Shown: positions 15,522 to 26,732, numbered from the stretch's first letter. The stretch is DNA of 64,000 nt from Trichomonas vaginalis G3 (GCF_026262505.1 NC_067206.1:13264205-13328204), one strand, 5' to 3'. Notes: generated from the sequence alone by a model not told the origin. Program-made: numbers and translations.

Positions 15522-17774
15522 ATGGGAAAATCATCTATATTTAATCAAAAAAGAGCAAACTTTACAGACGAAAATAAAATATTTATCAGGGAACAATCTG
15601 ATAAATACCAAAAATCAACATCGAGAGATGAAAAAACGAATATAATCAAACAAGTTCTTCAATATTTTAATATTAAATACGCCGAAAATGAATCTAAAGC
15701 TGTCAGAAGATATTTTAGTTATATTGCAGTTAAAAATATTCCCGCAGTTACTGGAAAATATCCTGATACAATTGTTCGCAAAGATATGCTTTATTCGCAT
15801 GATCATACAAATATTATTAATTCAAATAATATTGAACGTTACTACCGTTGCATCGATCATTCTTGTCAAGCACGTTATTTAGTTAAAATTGAGAACAGTT
15901 CAGTTTCCGAAGATTTACAAAAGGAACATATACCCGAATGCAGACAATTTAAAAAGTTACAAAATGAAAAAAATGATCTTCATAAATCAATGACTCTGAC
16001 AGAAATATACAATAAGGCAATGGCAAAATTTTCTGAAGACAACGGCACTTTTCAGCAGATTAAAAAATTTATGACAGAACTTGCTGTTGGTACTGATGAA
16101 AACCCATTAATTAAAGATTCATTGGTCAGGGAAGTTTATAATAAGTCCAGAAAATTTTCTGTTGGAGAAAAAATTACAGACGATGAAATTGCTAATTTTT
16201 GTTTAATAAATGGCGAGCAGTTTTTCATTGGCCATGATTTTCAAGCAAATTGTGAGACGATGTTTTTTGGTTTTGAGAAGGCAATTCAATTTGCAAAAGA
16301 AGCCACAGATTTATTTTGCGATGGAACTTTTAAAATTACACCAAAACATTTTCAAAAAGGACAGATGCTAACAATTATGATTTGTGAACCTTCAACAAAT
16401 CAATATCTACCACTTTTATTTATATTCATGAAAAACCGCACATTTGAATCTTATAAGAAGGCATTTGAATATATTTTTACTGTCAAGGGTATTCAATTTT
16501 CAAAGCTAATTCAAATTCATTGTGATTTTGAAAAGGGAATGATAGAGGCACTTCAACAAATTTTCCCTAAAGTCCGTATAATTGGATGCCTATTTCATTT
16601 CAAACAAGCTTTACACAGGAAACTTGTAGCACTTTATACAAAAAATTTCAATACTTTACAAAATTCTTTATTTAAGCTATATTCTATTACTCCATTCATG
16701 TCTCATGAAGAATTTGTACTTACAATGCATATAATTAATCAAAATAAAGTTGATTCGATCAAAGATTATATTGATTATTTCAACAAAGTTTGGTTGCCGC
16801 ACTACAATTTAATATCTCAATATAATAATGCAACTGCAATATTCACTAATGATTGCCTCGAGAGTATGCATTCAGAATTTTCTTCGTTAAAACATCCAAA
16901 CATTTATGAAGCTATTAAGAAGATATCTCAAATCCAATTAGATAAATATAACGCCATCAAAAATAACCAGAAGATCGAGCGCCATATAAAAACCGTTATC
17001 ACTGATAGCTACAAAAATTATATTCTTGACTGCTTTCAAAAAGAACTTGAGAAAACAATTTTTTCTATCAAACAATACAACGTAAGTGATCTTTCTTTGG
17101 CTCAGAACGAGATTTCTCCATATGGTTCCATAGAATCGAGTTCATTGTTCGAAAATATTCCAGTTCATGATGCAGATATACTCAAATCGATCGATCTAAC
17201 AGATAAAGATACAATGATCACTAAGTTTATTAATGAAAAAAGAGAAAAAATTATGGCATTATTTAATGAAACATTAAATCATCCAGATTTTAATTCATCC
17301 ACTCCAATTCAAACTAATTTTGAGCAAGCCGATACAAATCAAGGTTCAGATGCTCCAATTCGCTCCGAAAATTCAAATATTGCAGACTCTACAGATTTAG
17401 AACCAGAAAATCAAAACCATCCTTCTACAAATCAAATGTCTAGTAATCTAGAACATAAGCTGGACCTTCTTGATCATATTGAAAAACAATTATCGAAAAT
17501 GCGCTCGTTATTGGGAATTCTTCCTACTACAAATGCTATTGTTGGGCCGTCAAAACAAGTTTCAGTTAATAGCAAGCAAAATTCTGAAAAAAATAAGAAA
17601 AAATCTTCCATAACAACAAAATCAAACAATAAAAAACAAAATTCATCCGACAATCCTCCTAAACGTAAAGCTCCTATTTCGGAAAGGATTCTCAGCGATA
17701 ATAACTTATATTTTCAAGTTCATCGAAAGAGATCGAAAAGCAAACGTTCCACATCTACAGAGAAAAAGAATTGA
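15522..17774 (+). CDS. Mutator-like (MULE) transposase, full-length frame
   Basis: A 750-residue transposase. Residues 104-140 form a FLYWCH-like zinc finger (Cys110, Cys115, His136, Cys140). The DDE core has Asp267 (LFCDGTF), Asp335 (IHCDFEKG), the MULE-typical CLFHF at 356-360 and Glu447 (CLESMHSEF). The last 100 residues are basic and Ser-rich with likely nuclear signals (PPKRKAP, HRKRSKSKR). The frame is uninterrupted and all catalytic residues are present. I could not identify terminal inverted repeats on either side, so the element limits are unknown. It matches the TvMULE-type elements of T. vaginalis by domain layout. Confidence 0.88.
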   Translation: MGKSSIFNQKRANFTDENKIFIREQSDKYQKSTSRDEKTNIIKQVLQYFNIKYAENESKAVRRYFSYIAVKNIPAVTGKYPDTIVRKDMLYSHDHTNIINSNNIERYYRCIDHSCQARYLVKIENSSVSEDLQKEHIPECRQFKKLQNEKNDLHKSMTLTEIYNKAMAKFSEDNGTFQQIKKFMTELAVGTDENPLIKDSLVREVYNKSRKFSVGEKITDDEIANFCLINGEQFFIGHDFQANCETMFFGFEKAIQFAKEATDLFCDGTFKITPKHFQKGQMLTIMICEPSTNQYLPLLFIFMKNRTFESYKKAFEYIFTVKGIQFSKLIQIHCDFEKGMIEALQQIFPKVRIIGCLFHFKQALHRKLVALYTKNFNTLQNSLFKLYSITPFMSHEEFVLTMHIINQNKVDSIKDYIDYFNKVWLPHYNLISQYNNATAIFTNDCLESMHSEFSSLKHPNIYEAIKKISQIQLDKYNAIKNNQKIERHIKTVITDSYKNYILDCFQKELEKTIFSIKQYNVSDLSLAQNEISPYGSIESSSLFENIPVHDADILKSIDLTDKDTMITKFINEKREKIMALFNETLNHPDFNSSTPIQTNFEQADTNQGSDAPIRSENSNIADSTDLEPENQNHPSTNQMSSNLEHKLDLLDHIEKQLSKMRSLLGILPTTNAIVGPSKQVSVNSKQNSEKNKKKSSITTKSNNKKQNSSDNPPKRKAPISERILSDNNLYFQVHRKRSKSKRSTSTEKKN

Positions 17775-18240
17775 TATATGAAGTCTAATTCCTTTTATAA
17801 CTACTATATTTTTATTCTTATGACTAAAAAATAATATATTATTTAACAATTTTCATTTTTTTCTTTTAACAATTTCGTTTTATTTCCATTTATTGTTAAA
17901 TGATTTTTAGCATACACCTTTCTTTGTTCATCTTCTAAATACAATTTATTTTTTCTTAGATATAATTCTATTCATTCAATTCGATCGTCATTTTTCAGTA
18001 CATGATCGTAATTTTCAATTATTGATCGCGATTTTACTTCAGAATTTGTTCGCAATATTGCTTATCAAAATTATATCTCTATTCTCTCATTTCTGTTTAG
18101 TCAATATCATTACACTCCTATTGTCTAATAACATGCTATTAATTTTCTTAAAATTAAAAAAAATATCAACTTTTAAAAACAGAAACTTAACATCCTTAGG
18201 TCAATGGATTTTGATGTGAGATACATTTAAAAAAAAAAGG
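17775..18240. other. AT-rich flank without recognised gene
   Basis: A very AT-rich stretch between the MULE gene and the first copy C sequence. Short hydrophobic frames here look like chance. I see no repeats, RNA gene or clear transposon end. Confidence 0.5.
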
Positions 18241-18242
18241 TA

Positions 18243-18276
18243 GTGGGGCCTCCAGGCACTTCGTGCCCTCTAGCCC
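18243..18276. repeat. GC-rich hairpins at left limit of copy C
   Basis: GGCAC-ttc-GTGCC is flanked by GGGC and GCCC. It resembles the double-hairpin mini-elements but is less regular. It marks the switch from AT-rich flank to Polinton C genes. Confidence 0.45.
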
Positions 18277-18281
18277 TGAAG

Positions 18282-18431
18282 ATGTTTAGTATAACTTTGT
18301 CCGGACAAGTAAGGGTCTATCGTCGCTACAGGAAAAGTTACAGGCGTTACAAGGAAGTATACTTTGAGAAGCCTTTTCCCCCTTATAGAATGAGATCGGA
18401 CGGTTATTTTACAAAACTGACAACACTTTGA
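18282..18431 (+). CDS. 49-residue Arg/Tyr-rich basic protein
   Basis: A very small basic protein (GQVRVYRRYRKSYRRYKEVY). The charge and Tyr/Arg pattern recall small DNA-condensing core proteins of some DNA viruses, but there is no homology that I can show. It lies at the outer edge of copy C, 75 bases before the large structural gene, in the same direction. Confidence 0.4.
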   Translation: MFSITLSGQVRVYRRYRKSYRRYKEVYFEKPFPPYRMRSDGYFTKLTTL

Positions 18432-18505
18432 CCGAGTAGTTTTTTGTGCTGAACAAAAAGTGTCATATAAACATCTGTCAAAAACCGTTTTTTACTTCAC
18501 TTAAA

Positions 18506-21500
18506 ATGCCACGTAAGCTACGTAAGAATATACGTAAGAGGAAGGGAGCATTGAAACATCCAATAGTAAAACTGACACCACAACAACAGTTGCAACAACA
18601 AATAATGAATGACCCCACTATGTTGCAACAAATGTCAAGCAATCCTATGCTTTTAAACCGAGTTATTGGTGCACAGAGTGGAGGTTTAAGAGCGGCACTT
18701 TTAGCGAAAATGGCAGGCTATGGTGGAGCTGCAGACGGAACAGCATATAACCCTCAAAGTCAAATGAATTTGAGTTCACTCAAAAATCAAATATCAGATG
18801 TCAAAAAGTCAAACATAGACATACAGAAACAAATAAGTGAAAACGAAAAGAAACTAGAATATGACAGACACACAAAGAAACTCAATGAGTTAAACGTAGA
18901 GAAAAAGAAGAAAGAAGAACAACTGAAAGAACTAAGTACAGAGGAATATGCGAAAAAAGTGTCAGAAAAAGCAGCAGAAGTAGCAAAAATGGAACAAGAT
19001 GTTATAAATTTGAAAAACCATACTACTCAATATAAAGTACTGAAAGATGAAGAAATAAAACAAAAAGCCCTGAAGACATATATGGATAGCGATGAGTATA
19101 AAAAAGAAGTTGAAGCAAATGTAAAGGCAGAAAAACTTTTACAGTTGCAAAACCAAACCGTACAGTATGAAAACTTAGCACAAGAAAGTAAAAATAACGA
19201 CGCAGCCATGCAAAAGGCAATGAAAAGCGCAGAATATATAAAAGCTAATAATGACTGGTTAGATGCCCAAGCCAACGCTAAAGCAGCCCAACTTATAGGG
19301 TCAATAAGGACAAAAATACAAGCGGAAGAAGACAGTTCAAATGAAGCTTTAATGAATGCTGACTTTAAGAACGCCTTCGAAGCTCTTCATAGTAAGGTGA
19401 AACAAGTGAACGACTTCTCATCTGGAAAGAAACTGAAGTCTGAAGGTTTCGACAAAGAGTTAAGAGAAGTAGCACAAAATATGACGAAAATAACAGATGC
19501 AGCAACGAGACAGGCAGTTCAAAGTGCCTATGACGCCGTTAGAGCAACTGTTGTGGAAAGTCAAGAAAAAGAGTTACAACAGACCAAAACAGACCTAGTA
19601 AATGCTTTCTTAAAAACGAAAAGTCAGGTAGGACATTATGCTGCAGATGGAACATATGTGCCAGCTGGTGGAACTTATATACCAGCTGGTGGAACTTATA
19701 TACTAGCTAGTGGAACTTATATACCACCAAACCCTCCAAGAGAAGCACCTGCACCAGGACTACCTAAAACATTTACATCGTCACATGGACACAGACACAG
19801 GCATGCACCAAAACCAACACAACAACCAACAGTTCAAAATCCAGCACAACAACCAACACAACAACCAACAGTTCAAAATCCAGCACAACAACAACAACCA
19901 GCACAACAACCACCTCCACAACCAGCACAGCAACCAACAGTTCAAAACCCTGCACAACAACAACCACAAACAGAGCAAGGACATAAAAGAAGTAGAGAAC
20001 AAGGAAACCAAGAATTCTTAAAAATGCTAAAGGAAGATTATGGTTACCCAGATACTCTTGACTTTAGTGACAGATATAAAGAAGCTATTAGAAAGTTCAA
20101 GGAAGGAAATACTGACCCGAACCTATTTAGCTTTATGGCTCAGCACCAAATGGGATATAATTTCAAACCTGGAAAATACAAGCTCGCTAAGGGATATGAT
20201 TTAATAGCATATCATCCAAATGACATGACTGAATTTACTCCGAGATATTTGGTGTCAGAGCTAAATGATAATTCAACTCTCTTCATGAAACGCGTAAAAA
20301 ATAGAGACAGAACGAAAGAAGAAAGGTTTATGAGTCCGGATGACTTAGATAGGGAACTTGTTAAAAACGGTCTCGGAATATATGAAATGCCAGCAGATGA
20401 GGTACAAGAAACTCCACAGGAAGAAGTTCAGATACAACCAGACATGGAAGAAATAGTTCAGCAACAACAGCTAGAAGAGCCTGAAGGAAACGAACAAGTC
20501 CCTCCTTTGGAAACTAACTTCACAGAACTAGATGAAGATTTGGAACAGCCGAAAAATCTTGACCCTCAACAAGAGTATGAGGTGAATATGGAATCTTTCC
20601 AAGAGTCTAAGAAAAATTCGGCTGACATGGTAGAAGAATATCGAAAAATGTTTGCCGACATACAAAAGACTCCAACACCAGATGAAAATATTCAGCATAG
20701 AATGGAAGTACTGAAAGAAAATGTACGCAAATACAATAACCCTTTTTACTTACGACCATATAACGTTCAATCTTTGGCTGAACTCGGTGAAAATAAAAGG
20801 TTAAATTTCAACAAAACATATAGAAATGAAACATTGTTTAAAGTTCATTCAGAACCTAACCAATATGGAAACAAACCTACTTTTGTTTCTGCAGACTATG
20901 GAACTACAATGAGATGGGGTCATAAAGCTAACCCGGATAGGTGGTTCATAAACTTACAACCACAATTCCAAGAAGTTGTAGACGCAATGGAAGTGAATGG
21001 TGAACCAGATATAGCTGGTATTTTCAGCGCGGCTTTAATGCCATTGAAAGATATGAAACATGCAGATATTTTGGACCAGTATGAAATGAACATGGCTGAT
21101 GGAAATATAACACCTGACGTTCTAGAACATTTATCTCAAAGAACTACACAGAACCATAAAGATGGTATATTTGGTGAAGAGTTTAGAAAGAAAGTTAGGG
21201 AGACAGAAGGAAGAGAACCTATTGTACATGACCTTGCAAACGAAAGTTTACAAAATGTCATAAAAACTTACTTTGCAGACAATGAACCGAGAAGGGATGA
21301 ATATTTAAGAAAACTCAAATGGACAGTACCAAATGAAATGTTAGTATTGAAAAACATGTTCCTTGACAAAATAAAACCAACTACAGAAATAAATGACGCA
21401 AGACTGAAACATTGGGTAAAAGCTTTCCCATTCACAAAAGATATTGTTGGTAACATGGAAAGAAAACCAGAATGGCTACAAAAACATATATTTGGAAACG

Positions 21501-21886
21501 AGCTTATTCCATATGGACAAGCTCTGTTTGAAGAGCTTGAACCGGAAACTCAGGAAAGAGTCATGCAAACAATACGCGAAGACTCAAATACAAACTATGA
21601 CAAAATCTTTCTAGGATATAGGTTACCTGAGATGGGCGACCAGAGCCCAAAGGCAAAAAGGACATGGGAAATTTACAACATACTAGGTGAACATGAGGCA
21701 AAGATGCAACAACTTAAAGCAGAGGGCAAGTTACCAAAGAAGAAGAGAAGAGTAGAACAAAGTGAAAGTAGTGAAGAAGTAACTTCATCTAGTGAAAGTA
21801 GTGGCAATGAAGGAAAAAGAAGAGTTAAAAACTCAGCCAGGAAGAAAGTAAAGCTTGGTCCACGTGGGTTCTATTATGACACATAA
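18506..21886 (+). CDS. 1126-residue structural protein, coiled coil and Gln/Pro repeats
   Basis: The largest frame of copy C. Order: basic start (PRKLRKNIRKRKG), Gln/Met-rich region, long coiled coil (about residues 90-270), four PAGGTYI-type repeats near residue 400, a 100-residue Gln/Pro-rich stretch with VQNPAQQ repeats, a folded-looking C-terminal half and a tail with Ser/Glu runs and basic clusters (KKKRRVE, RRVKNSARKKVK). The start at 18506 was chosen because it follows TTCACTTAAA and removes an unrelated leader. It is followed by the capsid gene after 32 bases. A large virion scaffold or internal protein is possible; I recognise no family and no relative in copies A, B and D. Confidence 0.75.
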   Translation: MPRKLRKNIRKRKGALKHPIVKLTPQQQLQQQIMNDPTMLQQMSSNPMLLNRVIGAQSGGLRAALLAKMAGYGGAADGTAYNPQSQMNLSSLKNQISDVKKSNIDIQKQISENEKKLEYDRHTKKLNELNVEKKKKEEQLKELSTEEYAKKVSEKAAEVAKMEQDVINLKNHTTQYKVLKDEEIKQKALKTYMDSDEYKKEVEANVKAEKLLQLQNQTVQYENLAQESKNNDAAMQKAMKSAEYIKANNDWLDAQANAKAAQLIGSIRTKIQAEEDSSNEALMNADFKNAFEALHSKVKQVNDFSSGKKLKSEGFDKELREVAQNMTKITDAATRQAVQSAYDAVRATVVESQEKELQQTKTDLVNAFLKTKSQVGHYAADGTYVPAGGTYIPAGGTYILASGTYIPPNPPREAPAPGLPKTFTSSHGHRHRHAPKPTQQPTVQNPAQQPTQQPTVQNPAQQQQPAQQPPPQPAQQPTVQNPAQQQPQTEQGHKRSREQGNQEFLKMLKEDYGYPDTLDFSDRYKEAIRKFKEGNTDPNLFSFMAQHQMGYNFKPGKYKLAKGYDLIAYHPNDMTEFTPRYLVSELNDNSTLFMKRVKNRDRTKEERFMSPDDLDRELVKNGLGIYEMPADEVQETPQEEVQIQPDMEEIVQQQQLEEPEGNEQVPPLETNFTELDEDLEQPKNLDPQQEYEVNMESFQESKKNSADMVEEYRKMFADIQKTPTPDENIQHRMEVLKENVRKYNNPFYLRPYNVQSLAELGENKRLNFNKTYRNETLFKVHSEPNQYGNKPTFVSADYGTTMRWGHKANPDRWFINLQPQFQEVVDAMEVNGEPDIAGIFSAALMPLKDMKHADILDQYEMNMADGNITPDVLEHLSQRTTQNHKDGIFGEEFRKKVRETEGREPIVHDLANESLQNVIKTYFADNEPRRDEYLRKLKWTVPNEMLVLKNMFLDKIKPTTEINDARLKHWVKAFPFTKDIVGNMERKPEWLQKHIFGNELIPYGQALFEELEPETQERVMQTIREDSNTNYDKIFLGYRLPEMGDQSPKAKRTWEIYNILGEHEAKMQQLKAEGKLPKKKRRVEQSESSEEVTSSSESSGNEGKRRVKNSARKKVKLGPRGFYYDT

Positions 21887-21918
21887 ATCCAACTATTCTA
21901 TATTTTTACCCATATGAA

Positions 21919-23521
21919 ATGTACGCCGCTCAGAATATAACGCCAACAGTTTTGGATGCCATGAACGGAAATGTTTCCGAATGGTATAACGAATGCGACA
22001 ATGCCATTAGAAGGTCAGAAATAGTTCCTGGAACTTACGAATATACAACTGCTGTTTCTTATGGAAATGTAGGTGAGTTTGGTGAAGGTTCTTCAACAAC
22101 AGTAGATATTGCTTGCGACAGGTTTCATATTATTTCTATTGACAACTCATTCTTATACGTGGAACAAGACATTGAAATAAAACCTTCTGCCAAGTTGTCT
22201 GACAAGAAAGGTTGCAATGGAATTTTCTATGTCGGATACCAATATGCTCCAGAAGTTTTCATGGGATATAAGATATATTCTAACTCTGACTTAGTTCAAA
22301 CAGTAACATGGGCAAACTATGAATGGTTCGCTTTGAGAAACTCAGTACAACCACAAGCTAGAGAACAAACAGACCAATATGCAACTATTGAGAAAATAAG
22401 AAGACTTGACCCTAACGTTCCAGGAGTTTATGTTAACCTTTCTGGTTCAGATGGAACTGCTGCCACTAAAGTAAAACTGAAACTTAGAGTTCCTTTGTCA
22501 TCTTTCCTCATCTTCAGGTTTTTAAGATACTTGCCAAACTGGGCAGGAAAAATTTCTATCGAACTTACTCCAAGCAAAAATAACTTAGTCATTGCACCAA
22601 CACAAGACCCATTCACTATTACTGTAGCTGGAACTGGTGGAGCCAAGTTCTGTGACTTTTGCAAAGACAAAGTTGACTTAGACTTTGGTTTCTCAAACTT
22701 CAACACTGAAGTAAACTATTATTTCAATGCTGCTGGAACTGCTTGGGACCCAGTTAAGTTCACATGCGAAAAATTTGAATGCAAGAGAATAGAAAGCAGA
22801 CTTGCAGTCTATATGTTGGACCCAGATATTTCAAATGCTTTAGCTGCCAAATATATTGCAGTTCCACTTATGTTCCCTATACACCAAATATCTGTCAAAG
22901 ACTTTGCAGGTGAAGTTGGAAACCAAAGTGCTGACCCAGGTGCAAGAACAGATATTGCCTTAACAACTGCAATGAAACATGCAGATACTATGTTTGTACT
23001 GTTCAGACGAACTATAAATGACTATTCTTGTTTCTACAACCCGGTATTAAATATCATATAAACATAGATGGCAAATATTATCCAAAGAAGAATATTCTAC
23101 AGTTGAAGATATGAGGTCATACAACTTGACATTAGATGCTATGAACTTTAACAACAACTTCACAACAACCATTAACCCTGAAATGCAAAGTTCTATTATG
23201 CCATATGTGAAAGTATGGACTCATACAGGAAGTCAAAAAACTCAATATACAAATGGAGACCGTTCAAACTTTTGGCTTGGCATTCCATTTGCTGACTCAG
23301 AAGACTTTATGGGTGGTATTTCAACTGTTGGTACAGTTCAAATACAATATACTGGTGACAGAGACGGTCCAGATGAATTGAAAGCAAAGAAGTTTACAAA
23401 ACCAATAGCACTTTTCACGGAAGATGCTCTTTTGAAGATTCGTTCGATGAAACCTGCTGGGGCTCCTCAGATTGGCATAACGACAGCTTCCATCGAGCAG
23501 ATTTTGGCAGCAGGTCAGTAA
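21919..23521 (+). pseudogene. candidate major capsid protein, copy C
   Basis: About 530 residues in total, rich in beta-type sequence. LRVPLSSFLIFRFLRYLPNW aligns with the conserved block of the copy B and D capsid genes, and Gly-Pro-rich turns and Trp/Tyr-rich strands occur throughout. Size and position next to another large structural gene fit the double-jelly-roll capsid protein of Polintons. The copy is a fossil with about one break. Its 3' end overlaps the convergent 139-residue gene. Confidence 0.65.
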
Positions 23522-23834
23522 GTTGTTCTTGAACTGACTTCTCTCCGTCAAATATTGACAGTACGCCAGTTTTGACATAATATTGTATTATAAACTTACC
23601 TTTAGAAATATCTGTAAGTTTTGAAGTTATATTTTTGTCTGCTTCAAGAACTTTCACCATTTCAGTTATACCAACTTTCTTTGCTTTATGAAAATATTTT
23701 GGTTCAGCAAAGACTGCTATTCTATAACATTTTCCATTGTTTGTATAAAGAACTATTCTGTCAATGTATTTGTATTGTTTGTGTGTGTAAACTTTGTTTT
23801 GCTTCAATTCGAAGAGATACTCAAATACGTCCAT
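23415..23834 (-). CDS. 139-residue protein, unknown
   Basis: A small soluble protein, basic in the first half (YTHKQYKYIDRIVLYTNNGK) and acidic-polar in the tail, with no recognised motif. It is divergent from the gene at 23853 with 18 bases between starts and convergent with the capsid gene, whose end it overlaps. No counterpart was found in the other copies. Confidence 0.5.
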   Translation of the reverse strand: MDVFEYLFELKQNKVYTHKQYKYIDRIVLYTNNGKCYRIAVFAEPKYFHKAKKVGITEMVKVLEADKNITSKLTDISKGKFIIQYYVKTGVLSIFDGEKSVQEQLTDLLPKSARWKLSLCQSEEPQQVSSNESSKEHLP

Positions 23835-23852
23835 CTTTTTATTCTAAGTAAA

Positions 23853-24433
23853 ATGTCATTTCCGAAAAATAGAAGCGTAAGTGTTTCAAAAGGTTTAATG
23901 GCGGTGGCAGATGTGAAGTTAAATTCACCAACTCAAACAAACAGTCAAAGTGTTATTGTCAATGTCAAAGACAGAGATGTTGAAGTGGGGAAACCATACG
24001 AGGACGAAGATGGTATAACAATTGTTCCTGTAAAAGAACAACCAACATATCCTGAAGTTAGCAGAGACTTAAGTTCTGTTGCAGATATTCGAAATGACTA
24101 CCAACAACTGAAAGACAAACTTCAAACTCAGGAGAAGATTTGTCAAGCTTTAAGTATAATGTTAACTTGGTCGAACACAACCCTGTAAAAGTGAACTCAT
24201 ATGTCATTGCACCTCATGAAGTTTTGAAAGAACTATTGAAACTTTTGACAGAGGCAGACGATATAAACATCAAAGAAATAGAACCCGACATTAGTTGCTG
24301 TGGTGTTTCATATAATGTCATTGACAAGATATACGTTATGAAAGGAGGTGAAACGTTGAACTTAAAGTATAGTTTCCCAGACGTCATAAAAATATTTGAC
24401 GACCACAACATTTCATTAAAATTTATTTGCTAA
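23853..24433 (+). pseudogene. CCG-motif protein, copy C relative of the 204-residue gene
   Basis: The C-terminal part carries IEPDISCCGVSY and LNLKYSF, matching IECCGQ and VEFKYKYS of the 204-residue protein at 240-854. The N-terminal part is polar, as in that family. It is a fossil with about one break. Placement next to a small acidic-tailed protein and a candidate virion protein repeats the neighbourhood seen in copies A and D, which supports the relation. Confidence 0.55.
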
Positions 24434-24439
24434 GTAAAA

Positions 24440-24670
24440 ATGTCAAAACTTCTTGAAAGATGTTTGAAGAAAAATAATATAGACTTTATTTCATGTAAAG
24501 GACTTTACACACTTTTGAACGATATGAAAGACCCTGTTTTGTTTGTTCGTGTAGACAAAGGAAAGTTCTATGTCTTTACAAAATATTTGAACTTCTTAGA
24601 CAGAGAACTTCAAGAAACGCCATGTGAAAGTTTAGATGAAGTTCTTCTCCACTTTCAGAAAAACTTTTAA
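24440..24670 (+). CDS. 76-residue small protein, likely relative of 89-residue family
   Basis: A mixed alpha/beta-type small protein ending in an acidic helix (ESLDEVLLHFQKNF), like EDEFDTVEEVLDRYYKLL of the 89-residue protein at 60486-60755. Both sit between a CCG-motif gene and a candidate virion protein of about 250 residues. The similarity is weak and is supported mainly by synteny. Confidence 0.5.
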   Translation: MSKLLERCLKKNNIDFISCKGLYTLLNDMKDPVLFVRVDKGKFYVFTKYLNFLDRELQETPCESLDEVLLHFQKNF

Positions 24671-24680
24671 ATATATATAA

Positions 24681-25430
24681 ATGGCAGAAGATATAATGGT
24701 TTATACTATTACGACTAAAAACCCTGAGTCATATAATTCTATAACAACAAACTTACAAAGTCCTCAAGGACGATATTGTAAACTAACCTTAAACACAATG
24801 ACGACTAAAGCCTGTTTTGCTCTTTTGACACCAGAAGACTTTATTGTTGTGAATGGTAAAAAATACTCCTTTGAAGATACTTACTCAGATATACCACCAA
24901 CAGGTTTTGTTGACTTATTTAATACTTTAAGTACGGGTGTAACATGTGCTGCAACTAGAGCAGGTTTCATTATGTTTGGATGTCCGACTGAGTTTACTAT
25001 AAACGATATGAGCTATAATACAAAACTTATTTCTGGTTTTTACTACCAACAGTTTCCTATAACAGGAAAAGGTGTCATACAAGGAATGTCTGTTCCATTG
25101 ACTTTAAGTACACCTATTTTATATATTGTTTCAAACTTAGGTTCAAAGTGTTATTCGAATGTCGACAGAAACTACTATGACCAAAAGATACTTATGCGTA
25201 TAAATAACACATTCTCTGCTGGTTTGCCTATTGTTCATTCGAATGCAGAGTTTTCAGCTTTAGTAAACTCAAACACTTTAGCAAACATAAACTTAACCTT
25301 AGTTGACGCAAACTTTGTTCCTGTAAAACTTTTATGTCCTATGTATTTGTCAATGACGGCAGAAAGTTTCGAATTGGAAGATGCAACTGGTGAAAGTATG
25401 TATTACAAGAACAACTTCAACAACAAATAG
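24681..25430 (+). CDS. 249-residue candidate virion protein
   Basis: A beta-rich protein with few charges and many Thr, Ser and Asn. The C-terminal end NLTLVDANFVPVKLLCPMYL resembles MQFRLVDFQGEPVELKAPVR of the copy D protein at 59749-60525, a pattern (LxDxxxxPVxL then hydrophobic strand) common at the end of Polinton minor virion proteins. It starts 10 bases after the preceding gene on the same strand. The capsid or spike role is inference. Confidence 0.6.
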   Translation: MAEDIMVYTITTKNPESYNSITTNLQSPQGRYCKLTLNTMTTKACFALLTPEDFIVVNGKKYSFEDTYSDIPPTGFVDLFNTLSTGVTCAATRAGFIMFGCPTEFTINDMSYNTKLISGFYYQQFPITGKGVIQGMSVPLTLSTPILYIVSNLGSKCYSNVDRNYYDQKILMRINNTFSAGLPIVHSNAEFSALVNSNTLANINLTLVDANFVPVKLLCPMYLSMTAESFELEDATGESMYYKNNFNNK

Positions 25431-25497
25431 CTCAAGAACAACAAATGCAACAAATAGCTCAAGAATAAAAAAATATTTTTTTTTTATTTTTATAAAA

Positions 25498-26732
25498 ATG
25501 TACAGAATAGATGTTTCAGATTTTTATGACTTCCAAACATTCAGAAATATGTGTCCATTTCGAGACTATAACAAAGCAGTCGAGAATTTGAAACGTTTAG
25601 TCATTTATGTCGACTCTGCCCCAGAATGTTATGTTATGAAAGAATGGATGTAGTCTTTAACAAACCTAAAGCGACAATAGTTTCAGAACAAGAATGTAAA
25701 CAGAAACTTAAGAAAATAAAAGTCGTACAAGTTGGAATGAAGATGTTAGATGCTTGGGATATCTTATTGTCAAAACTTGAAGATTTTTCAGTTCGTGGTA
25801 TAAAGTTTTATACACCTTCTCCAAACTTCTATTCTATCTTCACTGGATATAAATATGAACAAGTAGAATGGAAAGAAAATATTATAGAAGCTTGGTTAGA
25901 CCATGTCAAAGAAATTATATGCAATGGAAACGAAAAGGTTTATGAGTATATCTTATGTTGGTTTGCAAACATCTTACAACATCCAAGTGCTAAAAATGAA
26001 ACTGCTCTCATTATAATTGGAAAACAAGGAACAGGTAAGAACACTTTCTTTACAGATATTTTGTGCAAACTGTTAGAAGGTTATTCGAATCCGAATATGA
26101 CAAACTTAGAAAACATCTGCGGTAAATTTAACTCTTCAATAGAGAATATGAAACTTATAGTATGTAACGAACTTCAAAGTATAGATACAACAAAAGTTTT
26201 GAACTCAGATGCTTTGAAGAGTCTTATAACAGACAAAGTTGGAGTTGTTGAAAGAAAATATAAAGACCAAAGAGTTTGTGAAAATGTTGCAAACTTCATT
26301 ATGGTTTCAAACAATGCTGTTCCGATGAAATTAGAAAGTTCTGACAGAAGATATGTAGTTGTCAGAACGTCAGATTCTCATATGCAAGATACAGAATATT
26401 TTGACGACTTAGCAGAAACTTTGACATCTGACTTTTACAACCACTTGTTCTCATATTTTATGACATTAGATATTTCAAAGTTCAATCCAAGACAAATTCC
26501 ACATACCGAAGAGAGACAAACATTGTTAGAAGCAAACAAGAGTGTATATGAACTGTTCATAGATGAAACTGACTTTGTGTCATTAGATGAAAGGTCATTG
26601 TACGATTCGTATAAACAATATTGTCAAGAATATGGTTATATGACAGCGTCTAAACGAACATTCTTGGCAAATGTCAAAAGTCTTTTAGACGTACAGAATG
26701 GTGTATATACAAAGAAAAATTTTTCTGAGTAA
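25498..26732 (+). pseudogene. SF3/D5-like helicase without primase domain, copy C
   Basis: A superfamily 3 replicative helicase. Walker A is GKQGTGKN, Walker B MKLIVCNEL, motif C NFIMVSNN, followed by a C-terminal helical domain (LYDSYKQYCQEYGYMTASKR). Compared with the 770-residue copy D protein (51797-54109) it corresponds to the region from about residue 350 on; the primase domain is not part of this gene. The C-terminal domain resembles the separate 125-residue protein at 50591-50968. It is a fossil with about one break. Confidence 0.8.

Noticed and set aside
19710-20021. Gln/His/Asn-rich frame and hydrophobic minus-strand frames
   Set aside because: Off-frame readings of the Gln/Pro repeat region of the 1126-residue gene.
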